From assembly GCA_947461915.1 (NCBI GenBank), contig CANHNG010000101.1, forward strand, positions 1 through 6,608: DNA of 6,608 nucleotides. Reading direction: 5' to 3'. The notes under the pieces were generated by a model. That model had not been told where the DNA came from and did not search any database. It saw only the letters and a list, made by a program, of their open reading frames with translations. The position numbers and the translations under genes are program-made. Below, piece by piece: positions 1 to 5,680 of this stretch (within the stretch, counting starts at the first letter, position 1; every line of letters starts with the position of its first letter). Origin of the DNA: Flavobacteriaceae bacterium. GTDB lineage: Bacteria > Bacteroidota > Bacteroidia > Flavobacteriales > Flavobacteriaceae.

Positions 1-1114
1 CCTTGAAACGCAATTTCAAACGATTCGCCTGAAAAGTCTCAAAATTAGAAACCGAACTGATTTCTAACCAACGCTCTTGAGCCGTAGAATACACTTCGAA
101 ATCATAGGTCAAAGCCGATGTGAAACCCATATCACCGCCACAAAGACGCAATATTCGATACGGTAATTTCAATTCTTGAAGAATGTTTTTAACGTGAGCA
201 ACCATTCCATCCAAGGCTTCATAGGATTTGTCAGGATGTTCGATACGCACGATTTCAACTTTGTCAAACTGGTGCAAACGGTTCAATCCACGAACGTGAG
301 CGCCATAAGAACCGGCTTCACGACGGAAACAAGGCGTGTAAGCCGTAGTTAAAATTGGCAATTCGTTTTCAGCTAAAATTACATCCCTAAACAAATTTGT
401 CACTGGAACTTCCGCTGTTGGAATCAAATATAAATTATCGGTGGCGTCGTGGTACATTTGCCCTTCTTTATCGGGCAATTGTCCCGTTCCATAAGCCGAT
501 GCTTCATTGACCATGTGTGGAACCTGAACTTCATTGTAACCCGCAGCCGTGTTTTTATCCAAGAAATAGTTGATTAAGGCACGTTGCAACTTGGCTCCTT
601 TTCCTTTGTAAACCGGAAATCCCGCGCCAGTAATTTTGTTTCCTAATTCGAAATCGATGATGTCGTATTTTTTTACCAATTCCCAGTGGGGTTGAGCTCC
701 TTCGTGCAAAACTGGAATATCGCCTTCTTCAAAAACGTTTAGGTTTTCCTCGGGCGTTTTTCCTTCGGGAACACTGTCGGCTGGAAGATTGGGTAAAGTA
801 TATAGTTTTTCTAAAAGTTCCGCGGCCAATTGTTCGGCAGTTTCAGACAATTCTTTGCTTTTTTCTTTTAACAAAACTGTTTTTTCTTTAAGAATAGCTG
901 CTTTTGATTTTTCGCCATTTTTCATCAATTCGCCAATGTCCTTTGATAATTTATTAGATTCAGATAAAATTCCGTCCAACTCCACTTGTGTGGCGCGACG
1001 GCGCTCATCCAGTTGCACCACTTCTTGAACAACACTTGTGGCATCCATATTTCTTTTTGCCAAAGCGGCTATCACTTTTTCCTGATTTTCTCTAATAAAC
1101 GCAATTTGTAACAT
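1..1114 (-). CDS. serS: Seryl-tRNA synthetase, partial (C-terminus beyond window)
   Basis: This cytoplasmic class II synthetase charges tRNA-Ser with serine and also supplies Ser-tRNA(Sec) where that exists. About 371 codons are visible; family members are roughly 420-425 residues, so about 50 C-terminal residues, including class II motif 3, lie outside the window. The protein starts MLQIAFIRENQEKVIAAL. Residues about 28-100 are the charged helical arm (coiled coil) that grips the tRNA long variable arm. Motif 1 starts near GAGFPVY (163-169). The serine-binding TAE is at 233-235, and motif 2 (CFRREAGSYG with the loop HVRGLNRLHQF) starts at residue 262. The late segment LCGGDMGFTSALTYDFEV and the ISSVSNFETFQ block are also present. 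The reading frame is intact throughout. The ATG at 1114-1112 is the family's usual start and is preceded by a weak AGGAT. It diverges from metG across 251 bp. Identification is very secure. Confidence 0.97.
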   Translation of the reverse strand, partial: MLQIAFIRENQEKVIAALAKRNMDATSVVQEVVQLDERRRATQVELDGILSESNKLSKDIGELMKNGEKSKAAILKEKTVLLKEKSKELSETAEQLAAELLEKLYTLPNLPADSVPEGKTPEENLNVFEEGDIPVLHEGAQPHWELVKKYDIIDFELGNKITGAGFPVYKGKGAKLQRALINYFLDKNTAAGYNEVQVPHMVNEASAYGTGQLPDKEGQMYHDATDNLYLIPTAEVPVTNLFRDVILAENELPILTTAYTPCFRREAGSYGAHVRGLNRLHQFDKVEIVRIEHPDKSYEALDGMVAHVKNILQELKLPYRILRLCGGDMGFTSALTYDFEVYSTAQERWLEISSVSNFETFQANRLKLRFK

Positions 1115-1154
1115 ATCCTGATTTTTTAAACGCTACCTTTTATAATAACGGTAG

Positions 1155-1162
1155 CAAATTTA
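1155..1162 (-). promoter_or_regulatory. serS promoter, Bacteroidota -7 element
   Basis: Read on the minus strand, this is TAAATTTG, a perfect match to the TAnnTTTG element of the Bacteroidota primary sigma factor. It lies about 40 bp upstream of the serS ATG, giving a predicted leader of roughly 35 nt. A TTG lies 24 bp upstream of it, a little longer than the preferred spacing, so the -33 half is weak. The call is from motif and position only. Confidence 0.6.
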
Positions 1163-1207
1163 AGGAAATGTTTGTTAGAAATGAGACAAAGTTTTTGAGA
1201 TTTCGAA

Positions 1208-1246
1208 TCCAAAGCTTCCAGCCTTATGAAGGCTGGAAGCTTTGGA
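1208..1246. repeat. Perfect 18-bp inverted repeat (hairpin) between serS and metG
   Basis: The arm CCAAAGCTTCCAGCC at 1209-1223 is exactly complementary to GGCTGGAAGCTTTGG at 1231-1245. Pairing extends one base outward (T1208-A1246) and two inward (T1224-A1230, T1225-A1229), giving 18 uninterrupted base pairs around a 3-nt loop. No adjacent T-run follows on either strand, and both flanking genes point away from it, so it is not a conventional terminator. It lies upstream of both predicted transcription starts, so it probably acts as DNA or is a dispersed palindromic repeat. Its function is unknown. Confidence 0.85.
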
Positions 1247-1282
1247 AAATTTCTGCTTTTTGAATGAAGAATTGACATTGTT

Positions 1283-1325
1283 AACGAGATTCCTAGCCTC
1301 GATTGCCACGTTCCTCGCAATGACA
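1283..1325 (-). repeat. Probable dispersed intergenic repeat (GTCATTGCGAGGAACG type)
   Basis: Read on the minus strand, the segment begins TTGTCATTGCGAGGAACG, continues TGGCAATCGAGG and ends AGGAATCTCGTTA. This closely resembles the short dispersed repeat of general form GTCATTGCGAGGAACGAAGCAATC. I recall that repeat as recurring many times between genes in flavobacteria and several other bacterial groups. Only one copy is in this window, so the repeat status comes from memory. The exact left boundary is uncertain. Its right edge reaches to within about 14 bp of the metG -7 element. Confidence 0.6.
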
Positions 1326-1338
1326 AATAATAATTACT

Positions 1339-1346
1339 TATTTTTG
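1339..1346 (+). promoter_or_regulatory. metG promoter, Bacteroidota -7 element
   Basis: The sequence TATTTTTG, followed by C, fits TAnnTTTG perfectly and sits 19 bp before the metG ATG, predicting a very short leader of about 12-15 nt. No TTG is present at the expected -33 distance. That position falls in the right end of the dispersed-repeat-like segment (CGCAATGAC). The leader between this element and the ATG is AT-rich with no Shine-Dalgarno sequence, as is usual in this phylum. Confidence 0.6.
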
Positions 1347-1365
1347 CACTTCATTAAATTCTATT

Positions 1366-3426
1366 ATGTTACAGAATCCAAAAAGATATACCATTACGGC
1401 GGCGTTGCCCTATACAAACGGACCCATTCATATTGGGCATTTGGCGGGGGTTTATGTGCCTTCGGATATTTATTCTCGTTATTTAAGATTGCAAGGAAGA
1501 GACGTTTTGTTTGTTTGCGGAAGCGATGAACACGGTGTTGCGATTTCGATGAAGGCCAAAAAAGAAGGCGTTACACCTCAGGAAGTAATTGATAAATATG
1601 ATGGAATTATCCGGAAATCGTTCTCGGATTTTGGAATTTCGTTTGACAATTATTCGAGAACTTCGGCCAAGATTCATCACGAAACGGCCTCTGAATTTTT
1701 TAGAACGTTATATGATAAAGGTGATTTTATCGAGGAAGTGACCGAGCAATTGTATGATGCAAAAGCTGACCAATTTTTGGCAGACCGTTTTGTTGTTGGG
1801 ACTTGTCCACGCTGCGGCAATGAAGAAGCGTATGGAGATCAATGTGAAAAATGCGGTTCGACGCTAAATGCTACCGATTTAATCAATCCAAAATCGACCA
1901 TTACCGGAGAGACCCCGATTATGAAATCGACGAAACACTGGTTTTTGCCTTTGGATCGTTATGAAGATTTCTTGAAAGAATGGATTCTTGTTGGCCATAA
2001 AAATGATTGGAAACCCAATGTATATGGACAGGTAAAATCGTGGATTGACGGCGGATTGGAGCCTCGTGCGGTAACTCGTGACCTTGATTGGGGAATTGAC
2101 GTTCCGGTTGAAGGTGCCGAAGGAAAAAAATTATACGTTTGGTTTGACGCGCCAATAGGCTACATTTCATCTACGAAAGAATGGGCTTTACGTGAAGGAA
2201 AAGAATGGACACCGTACTGGAAAGATCAAGATACAAAATTGGTTCATTTCATCGGGAAAGACAATATTGTTTTTCATTGCATCATTTTTCCTGCAATGTT
2301 GAAAGCCGAAGGAAGTTATATTTTGCCGGATAATGTTCCTGCCAATGAGTTCTTGAACTTGGAAGGAAACAAATTATCAACTTCTAAAAATTGGGCGGTT
2401 TGGTTGCACGAATATTTGGAAGAATTCCCGAACCAGCAAGATGTTTTGCGCTATGCCTTGACGTCGAATGCGCCAGAAACCAAGGATAATGATTTTACTT
2501 GGAAAGATTTTCAGGCGAGAAACAACAATGAATTGGTGGCGATTTTTGGAAATTTCATCAATCGTGTGGTGGTTTTGACCAACAAATATTACGAGGGAAT
2601 CGTTCCAAGTCCAAATGAATTTTCTGAAGTAGATACGGCGACTTTGACCGAACTGAAAGCGTACCCAGCTGTGATTTCGAGTTCTTTGGAACGTTACAGA
2701 TTCCGTGAAGCTTTGGGCGAATTGATGAATGTGGCCCGTTTGGGAAATAAATATCTTGCCGACGAAGAGCCTTGGAAAATGATAAAAACAGATTCAGCTC
2801 GTGTGCAAACCCAAATGTATGTGGCTTTGCAAATTGCCGCTGCTTTGAGTTCACTTTGCGAACCTTTCCTGCCTTTTACCGCTACAAAATTGTCAAGAAT
2901 TCTTAAAATTGATGACAAAATCGACTGGAACGACGTTGCTGATAACTCGGATTTAATTCCTGCTGGACATCAAATTGGCGAAGCCGAATTACTGTTCGCC
3001 AAAATTGAAGACGAGGAAATCCAGAAACAAATCGACAAATTGGAAGCCACAAAAACTGCCAATATCGCAGAAAATAAAGTGGCCGAACCACAAAAAGAAT
3101 TAATTCAGTTTGACGATTTTTCCAAAATGGATTTGCGTGTGGGAACGATTCTGGAAGCTGAAAAAATGCCAAAAGCCAACAAACTATTGATTTTGAAAGT
3201 CGACACCGGAATTGACGTTCGCACCATTGTTTCTGGGATTTCCGAGAGTTTTTCGCCTGAAGATATCATCGGAAAACGCGTGACGGTTTTAGTGAATTTG
3301 GCTCCAAGAAATCTTCGCGGCGTTGAAAGTCAAGGAATGATTTTGATGACGAATAATGCGGATGGAAAATTGGTTTTCGTGAATCCTGATGTGGATGGCG
3401 TTTCTAATGGAGAAACGATAAATTAA
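1366..3426 (+). CDS. metG: Methionyl-tRNA synthetase with C-terminal tRNA-binding domain
   Basis: This class I synthetase charges both initiator and elongator tRNA-Met in the cytoplasm. The protein has 686 residues, the full size of the long bacterial form. The Rossmann catalytic domain opens with [18 protein letters not shown], the HIGH signature being residues 22-25. A zinc knuckle in the connective insert has CPRC at 147-150 and CEKC at 160-163. The KMSKS loop is present as KLSTS at 336-340. An anticodon-binding helical domain follows (about 390-550). Residues about 580-686 form an EMAP/Trbp111-type OB-fold tRNA-binding domain ([18 protein letters not shown], then [15 protein letters not shown]), which normally supports dimerisation and tRNA affinity. 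The ATG at 1366 places the HIGH motif at the usual distance from the N-terminus. The HAD gene begins 9 bp after the stop, so the two are probably co-transcribed. Confidence 0.98.
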   Translation: MLQNPKRYTITAALPYTNGPIHIGHLAGVYVPSDIYSRYLRLQGRDVLFVCGSDEHGVAISMKAKKEGVTPQEVIDKYDGIIRKSFSDFGISFDNYSRTSAKIHHETASEFFRTLYDKGDFIEEVTEQLYDAKADQFLADRFVVGTCPRCGNEEAYGDQCEKCGSTLNATDLINPKSTITGETPIMKSTKHWFLPLDRYEDFLKEWILVGHKNDWKPNVYGQVKSWIDGGLEPRAVTRDLDWGIDVPVEGAEGKKLYVWFDAPIGYISSTKEWALREGKEWTPYWKDQDTKLVHFIGKDNIVFHCIIFPAMLKAEGSYILPDNVPANEFLNLEGNKLSTSKNWAVWLHEYLEEFPNQQDVLRYALTSNAPETKDNDFTWKDFQARNNNELVAIFGNFINRVVVLTNKYYEGIVPSPNEFSEVDTATLTELKAYPAVISSSLERYRFREALGELMNVARLGNKYLADEEPWKMIKTDSARVQTQMYVALQIAAALSSLCEPFLPFTATKLSRILKIDDKIDWNDVADNSDLIPAGHQIGEAELLFAKIEDEEIQKQIDKLEATKTANIAENKVAEPQKELIQFDDFSKMDLRVGTILEAEKMPKANKLLILKVDTGIDVRTIVSGISESFSPEDIIGKRVTVLVNLAPRNLRGVESQGMILMTNNADGKLVFVNPDVDGVSNGETIN

Positions 3427-3435
3427 GAAATAAAA

Positions 3436-4122
3436 ATGAACCTAAAAGTAATCGCTTTCGACGCAGACGACACCCTGTTTGTCAACGAAACGTATTTCAT
3501 AGAAACGGAACAAAAATTCTGTGGTTTGATGAGCGATTATTTGTCCCATCAGGGGATTTCGCAAGAACTTTTCAAAGTTGAAATCGACAATTTGAAAATC
3601 TACGGTTACGGCATCAAGGCATATATTCTCTCGATGATTGAAGCGGCGATGAAAATTTCTAATAACACTATTTCTATCGAAATTATTGAAAAAATAATCG
3701 AATATGGGAAAGAATTACTCGAAATACCAATTGTTTTATTAGAGGGTGTTGAAGAAACTTTAGTTGCCCTACATGGCAAATACAAGCTCGTTGTGGCGAC
3801 CAAAGGCGATTTATTGGACCAACGCAGAAAGTTACACAATTCGGGTTTGGGTCATTATTTTCACCACATCGAAGTAATGGCGGACAAGCAGGAAAAAGAT
3901 TATTTGGATTTGGTCAAACGATTGGAAATACAACCCAAGGAATTTTTGATGATTGGAAACTCCTTAAAATCGGATGTGTTGCCGGTTTTGGCCATTGGCG
4001 GACACGCGGTGCATGTTCCGTTTCACACCACTTGGGCGTACGAAAGAATTGACCATACGGTGGAGCACGAAAACTTCAGTTCTTTTGAAAAGATGACCGA
4101 TATTTTAAAGCGCTTGCAATAG
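3436..4122 (+). CDS. HAD-superfamily hydrolase (phosphatase-like, COG1011 type)
   Basis: This is a 228-residue soluble protein with the four HAD motifs. Motif I is FDADDT, with nucleophile Asp9 and acid/base Asp11. Motif II is VVATKGD, with Thr122. Motif III is a lysine at 151 or 154 in ADKQEK. Motif IV is IGNSLKSDVLPVLAIGG, with Asp180. Residues about 15-90 form an all-helical C1 cap. These features indicate a magnesium-dependent phosphatase acting on a small phosphorylated metabolite, possibly a nucleotide or sugar phosphate; the substrate cannot be read from the sequence. The ATG lies 9 bp after metG in the same direction, with only an A-rich sequence as ribosome binding region, so it is probably translated from the metG mRNA. 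A housekeeping or metabolite-repair role is plausible but is inference. All catalytic residues are present, so it should be active. Confidence 0.9.
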   Translation: MNLKVIAFDADDTLFVNETYFIETEQKFCGLMSDYLSHQGISQELFKVEIDNLKIYGYGIKAYILSMIEAAMKISNNTISIEIIEKIIEYGKELLEIPIVLLEGVEETLVALHGKYKLVVATKGDLLDQRRKLHNSGLGHYFHHIEVMADKQEKDYLDLVKRLEIQPKEFLMIGNSLKSDVLPVLAIGGHAVHVPFHTTWAYERIDHTVEHENFSSFEKMTDILKRLQ

Positions 4123-4127
4123 CAAGC
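4112..4127 (+). terminator. Small hairpin over the HAD stop codon, possible weak terminator
   Basis: GCTTGC at 4112-4117 pairs perfectly with GCAAGC at 4122-4127 around the loop AATA. The TAG stop (4120-4122) sits in the loop and 3' arm. A TTTT run follows four bases later and another T-rich stretch follows from 4139. It could be a minor first terminator, or could protect the 3' end, ahead of the stronger one at 4175-4206. Confidence 0.4.
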
Positions 4128-4174
4128 CGGTTTTGTGCTTTTTGAATTTTTATCAAAAGTTGAGAAAAGTCAAT

Positions 4175-4206
4175 AAAAAAGGTTTCCATTGCTGGAAACC
4201 CTTTTT
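4175..4206. terminator. Bidirectional intrinsic terminator between HAD gene and ssb
   Basis: GGTTTCC at 4181-4187 pairs with GGAAACC at 4194-4200. An inner A-T pair gives 8 bp around the tetraloop TTGC. The stem is flanked on the left by six A and on the right by C then five T, so both strands read as a GC-containing stem followed by a U-run. It lies between two convergent genes, 53 bp after the HAD stop and 18 bp beyond the ssb stop, exactly where a shared terminator is expected. Confidence 0.88.
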
Positions 4207-4223
4207 GGTATACACTGTTTGGA

Positions 4224-4556
4224 TTATTTTCCCAATAATAGCACATCATTTGCCACCACTTCGGTAATATAGCGTTTTTCGCCATTCTTGTCGTCATAAC
4301 TTCTGTGAGTGAGTTTGCCTTCTATGGCAATTTCTTTGCCTTTGGTTACGTATTTTTCGATGATTTCGGCAGTTTTCCCCCAGGCTACCACTTTATGCCA
4401 TTCGGTTTGTTCCACTTTCTCTCCCTTGTCATTTTTGTAACTATCGTTGGTGGCAATAGTCAAATTAGCTACTTTTTTTCCTCCATCAAGGTTTTTGATT
4501 TCTGGATCTTGTCCTACGTGTCCAATTAACTGAACTTTGTTTCTTAATGCATTCAT
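4224..4556 (-). CDS. ssb: Single-stranded DNA-binding protein, short tail-less form
   Basis: This OB-fold protein coats single-stranded DNA during replication, recombination and repair. The 110-residue product begins MNALRNKVQLIGHVGQDPEI. It carries conserved OB-fold blocks: VANLTIATND (29-38), TEWHKVVAWGK with Trp53 and Trp59 (51-61), KGKEIAIEGKLTHRSY (72-87) and RYITEVVANDVLLLG (95-109). It stops directly after the OB fold. The flexible linker and acidic DDDIPF-like tip that recruits partner proteins in canonical SSBs are missing, with no sign of a frameshift. It therefore looks like an accessory paralogue, though the main ssb is not visible to confirm this. The frame stays open to an ATG at 4607, but the family start is the ATG at 4556-4554. 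The extra 17 residues look like a non-coding leader, and 4607 would lie almost on the predicted transcription start. It is transcribed alone and convergent to the HAD gene. Confidence 0.93.
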   Translation of the reverse strand: MNALRNKVQLIGHVGQDPEIKNLDGGKKVANLTIATNDSYKNDKGEKVEQTEWHKVVAWGKTAEIIEKYVTKGKEIAIEGKLTHRSYDDKNGEKRYITEVVANDVLLLGK

Positions 4557-4587
4557 GGCGTGTAAATTTAAATTGTTAGTTATCGTT

Positions 4588-4613
4588 TGTTGAATGGTTC
4601 GTTCCAATCAACA
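4588..4613 (-). promoter_or_regulatory. Hairpin at the predicted 5' end of the ssb transcript
   Basis: On the minus strand, GTTGATTGG (4612-4604) pairs with CCATTCAAC (4597-4589) with a single T-T mismatch, around the 6-nt loop AACGAA. An outer T-A pair extends it to ten positions. It begins within a few bases of the transcription start predicted from the -7-like element at 4617-4624. It could stabilise the 5' end of the mRNA or be an operator palindrome; no protein is assigned. Confidence 0.45.
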
Positions 4614-4616
4614 GGG

Positions 4617-4624
4617 CAAAGATG
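4617..4624 (-). promoter_or_regulatory. Candidate ssb promoter, -7-like element
   Basis: On the minus strand this reads CATCTTTG followed by C. It matches TAnnTTTG at five of the six fixed positions, with C in place of the first T. It is about 60 bp upstream of the ssb start codon. No clear TTG -33 element is found at the right distance, so this is only the best candidate in the region. Confidence 0.4.
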
Positions 4625-4669
4625 CGACGACTCTAAAAATTTATTCGGTAGATAACTACTTACTTTCGG

Positions 4670-4699
4670 TTGTAACTATTTGTAAGCGTTTGTAAATGG
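4670..4699 (+). promoter_or_regulatory. Three TTGTAA direct repeats at exact 10-bp spacing
   Basis: The hexamer TTGTAA occurs at 4670-4675, 4680-4685 and 4690-4695, each followed by four variable bases (CTAT, GCGT, ATGG). The 10-bp period puts all copies on one face of the helix. The third copy contains the TTG that serves as the -33 element of the downstream promoter. Tandem half-sites at about one helical turn are the usual layout for winged-helix response regulators of the OmpR/PhoB type, so this is a candidate operator. The identity of the regulator is unknown. Confidence 0.55.
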
Positions 4700-4718
4700 A
4701 AAAATTTGTTTATATTTG
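4690..4718 (+). promoter_or_regulatory. Promoter of the YfiT-like / zinc-ribbon / M28 gene run
   Basis: TTG at 4690-4692 and TATATTTG at 4711-4718, separated by 18 bp, match the Bacteroidota TTG / TAnnTTTG promoter at every fixed base and with near-ideal spacing. The predicted start is around 4722-4726, leaving a leader of about 20 nt before the ATG at 4746. This is the best-formed promoter in the window. Confidence 0.75.
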
Positions 4719-4745
4719 ATTGATTTTAAAAGAATTGATCCCGCA

Positions 4746-5297
4746 ATGATGAAAAACAATTTCAATCTCGAAAAACTAAAATTCCCGATAGGAAAATTTC
4801 AAAACCCAGATTCAATATCAGAAAATGATTTGGAAACTTGGATTTCAATTATTGAAAATTTCCCTTCGAGAATAAAAAAACTGACTTCAACCCTTTCTGT
4901 TGAAGAACTGAATTGGACCTATCGACCAAAGGGTTGGAACATCAAACAAGTGGTGCATCATTGTGCCGACAGTCATATCAATAGTTTTATCCGATTCAAA
5001 CTGGCTTTGACCGAAGATATTCCCACGATAAAACCATACGAAGAAGCTAAATGGGCAGAACTCGCCGATGGCAATTCAGATGATATTTTGCCTTCCCTTC
5101 AAATCATCGAAGGCGTTCACACCCGTTGGGTTTTGCTCTTGAAATCTTTTGGTTCAAAAGAATTAAAACGCCAATTTTTCCATCCAGAAAACCTCAAAAT
5201 ATTTTGTTTAGACGAAATTATTGGGGTTTATGCCTGGCATTGCAATCATCATGTGGCGCATATTGAACAAGCGTTAGCATACAAAGGCCAATTTTAA
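4746..5297 (+). CDS. YfiT-like putative metal-dependent hydrolase (DinB/YfiT four-helix fold)
   Basis: This 183-residue soluble protein closely resembles Bacillus subtilis YfiT as I recall it. Shared features are LKFPIGKF near the start, the block GWNIKQVVHHCADSHINSFIRFKL (63-86), TIKPYEEAKWAEL (94-106) and the C-terminal YAWHCNHHVAHI (162-173). The family adopts a DinB-like four-helix bundle with a metal held by three histidines. Here these would be one from HH at 71-72 and two from the HxxHHxxH cluster at 165-172. Related proteins include thiol-dependent transferases (bacillithiol or mycothiol S-transferases), but the substrate here is unknown. The frame stays open upstream to a TTG at 4716, but that codon lies inside the promoter -7 element. 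Translation must therefore begin at one of the adjacent ATGs, 4746 or 4749; I chose 4746. It heads a run of three closely spaced genes. Confidence 0.9.
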   Translation: MMKNNFNLEKLKFPIGKFQNPDSISENDLETWISIIENFPSRIKKLTSTLSVEELNWTYRPKGWNIKQVVHHCADSHINSFIRFKLALTEDIPTIKPYEEAKWAELADGNSDDILPSLQIIEGVHTRWVLLLKSFGSKELKRQFFHPENLKIFCLDEIIGVYAWHCNHHVAHIEQALAYKGQF

Positions 5298-5312
5298 GAA
5301 AAACAAAAAACT

Positions 5313-5663
5313 ATGGACAAAACCTGCCTAGAATGTGGAGAAAAAATTGTGGGTCGCGAGGACAAAAAGTTTTGTAGCGACGGCTGTCGCAATGCCTACA
5401 ACAACAAAATAAATAAAGACAGCACTAATTTTATGCGCAATGTCAATAATAAATTGCGCAAAAATTACCGCATTCTTTCGGCCTTGAATGTCGATGGAAA
5501 AGGAAAAACCACTAAATCAAAACTCTTGAGCAAGGGTTTCGATTTTGAATTTTTTACCAATATTTTGGAAACCAAAACCGGAAACACCTACTATTTTGTT
5601 TACGACCAAGGCTATCGCTTATTGGATGACGACTATTATTTACTTGTCAAAAAAGAAATTTAG
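5313..5663 (+). CDS. Small zinc-ribbon protein of unknown function (DUF2116-like)
   Basis: This 116-residue protein begins with a compact four-cysteine zinc-binding unit: Cys5-x2-Cys8 and Cys21-x3-Cys25, in the context CLECGEKI and KKFCSDGCRNAYNN. This resembles the DUF2116 type of zinc ribbon. The remainder (about 30-116) is basic in its first part (NKLRKNYRIL) and ends in an aromatic-rich segment containing YYFVYDQGYRLLDDDYY. I recall similar uncharacterised proteins in flavobacteria but know of no tested function. The ribbon and basic patch would suit binding to nucleic acid or to a protein; that is inference. No signal peptide or membrane segment is seen. It starts 15 bp after the YfiT-like gene and ends 17 bp before the M28 peptidase, so it is almost certainly in the same transcript. 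Confidence 0.8.
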   Translation: MDKTCLECGEKIVGREDKKFCSDGCRNAYNNKINKDSTNFMRNVNNKLRKNYRILSALNVDGKGKTTKSKLLSKGFDFEFFTNILETKTGNTYYFVYDQGYRLLDDDYYLLVKKEI

Positions 5664-5680
5664 CCCCCAATTCTATCCCA

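Noticed and set aside
789..1028. Plus-strand open frame of 79 codons starting at 789
   Set aside because: It lies antisense to the N-terminal coiled-coil arm of serS, whose frame is continuous and conserved. The serine-, phenylalanine- and asparagine-rich product is typical of a shadow frame.
1132..1155. GCTACC / GGTAGC inverted repeat with a 12-nt loop in the serS leader
   Set aside because: The stem is only 6 bp with a long AT-rich loop, and its outer arm overlaps the -7 element, so most of it would not be in the transcript. I do not regard it as a riboswitch or T-box; no T-box specifier or antiterminator features are seen.
1272..1277. TTGACA, a match to the proteobacterial -35 hexamer
   Set aside because: No TATAAT-like -10 follows at 16-18 bp, and Bacteroidota primary promoters use TTG/TAnnTTTG. 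A much better -7 element exists at 1339.
1126..1326. Minus-strand open frame of 66 codons across the serS-metG intergenic region
   Set aside because: It runs through the hairpin and the dispersed-repeat-like segment and its product resembles no family I recognise. Its overlap with both promoters argues for chance.
1242..1529. Plus-strand open frame of 95 codons overlapping the metG start in another frame
   Set aside because: It covers the metG promoter and the HIGH region out of frame. metG coding is unambiguous there.
4305..4529. Plus-strand open frame of 74 codons rich in Phe and Tyr
   Set aside because: It is antisense to ssb. The aromatic-rich composition is what the complement of Lys/Glu-rich coding produces.
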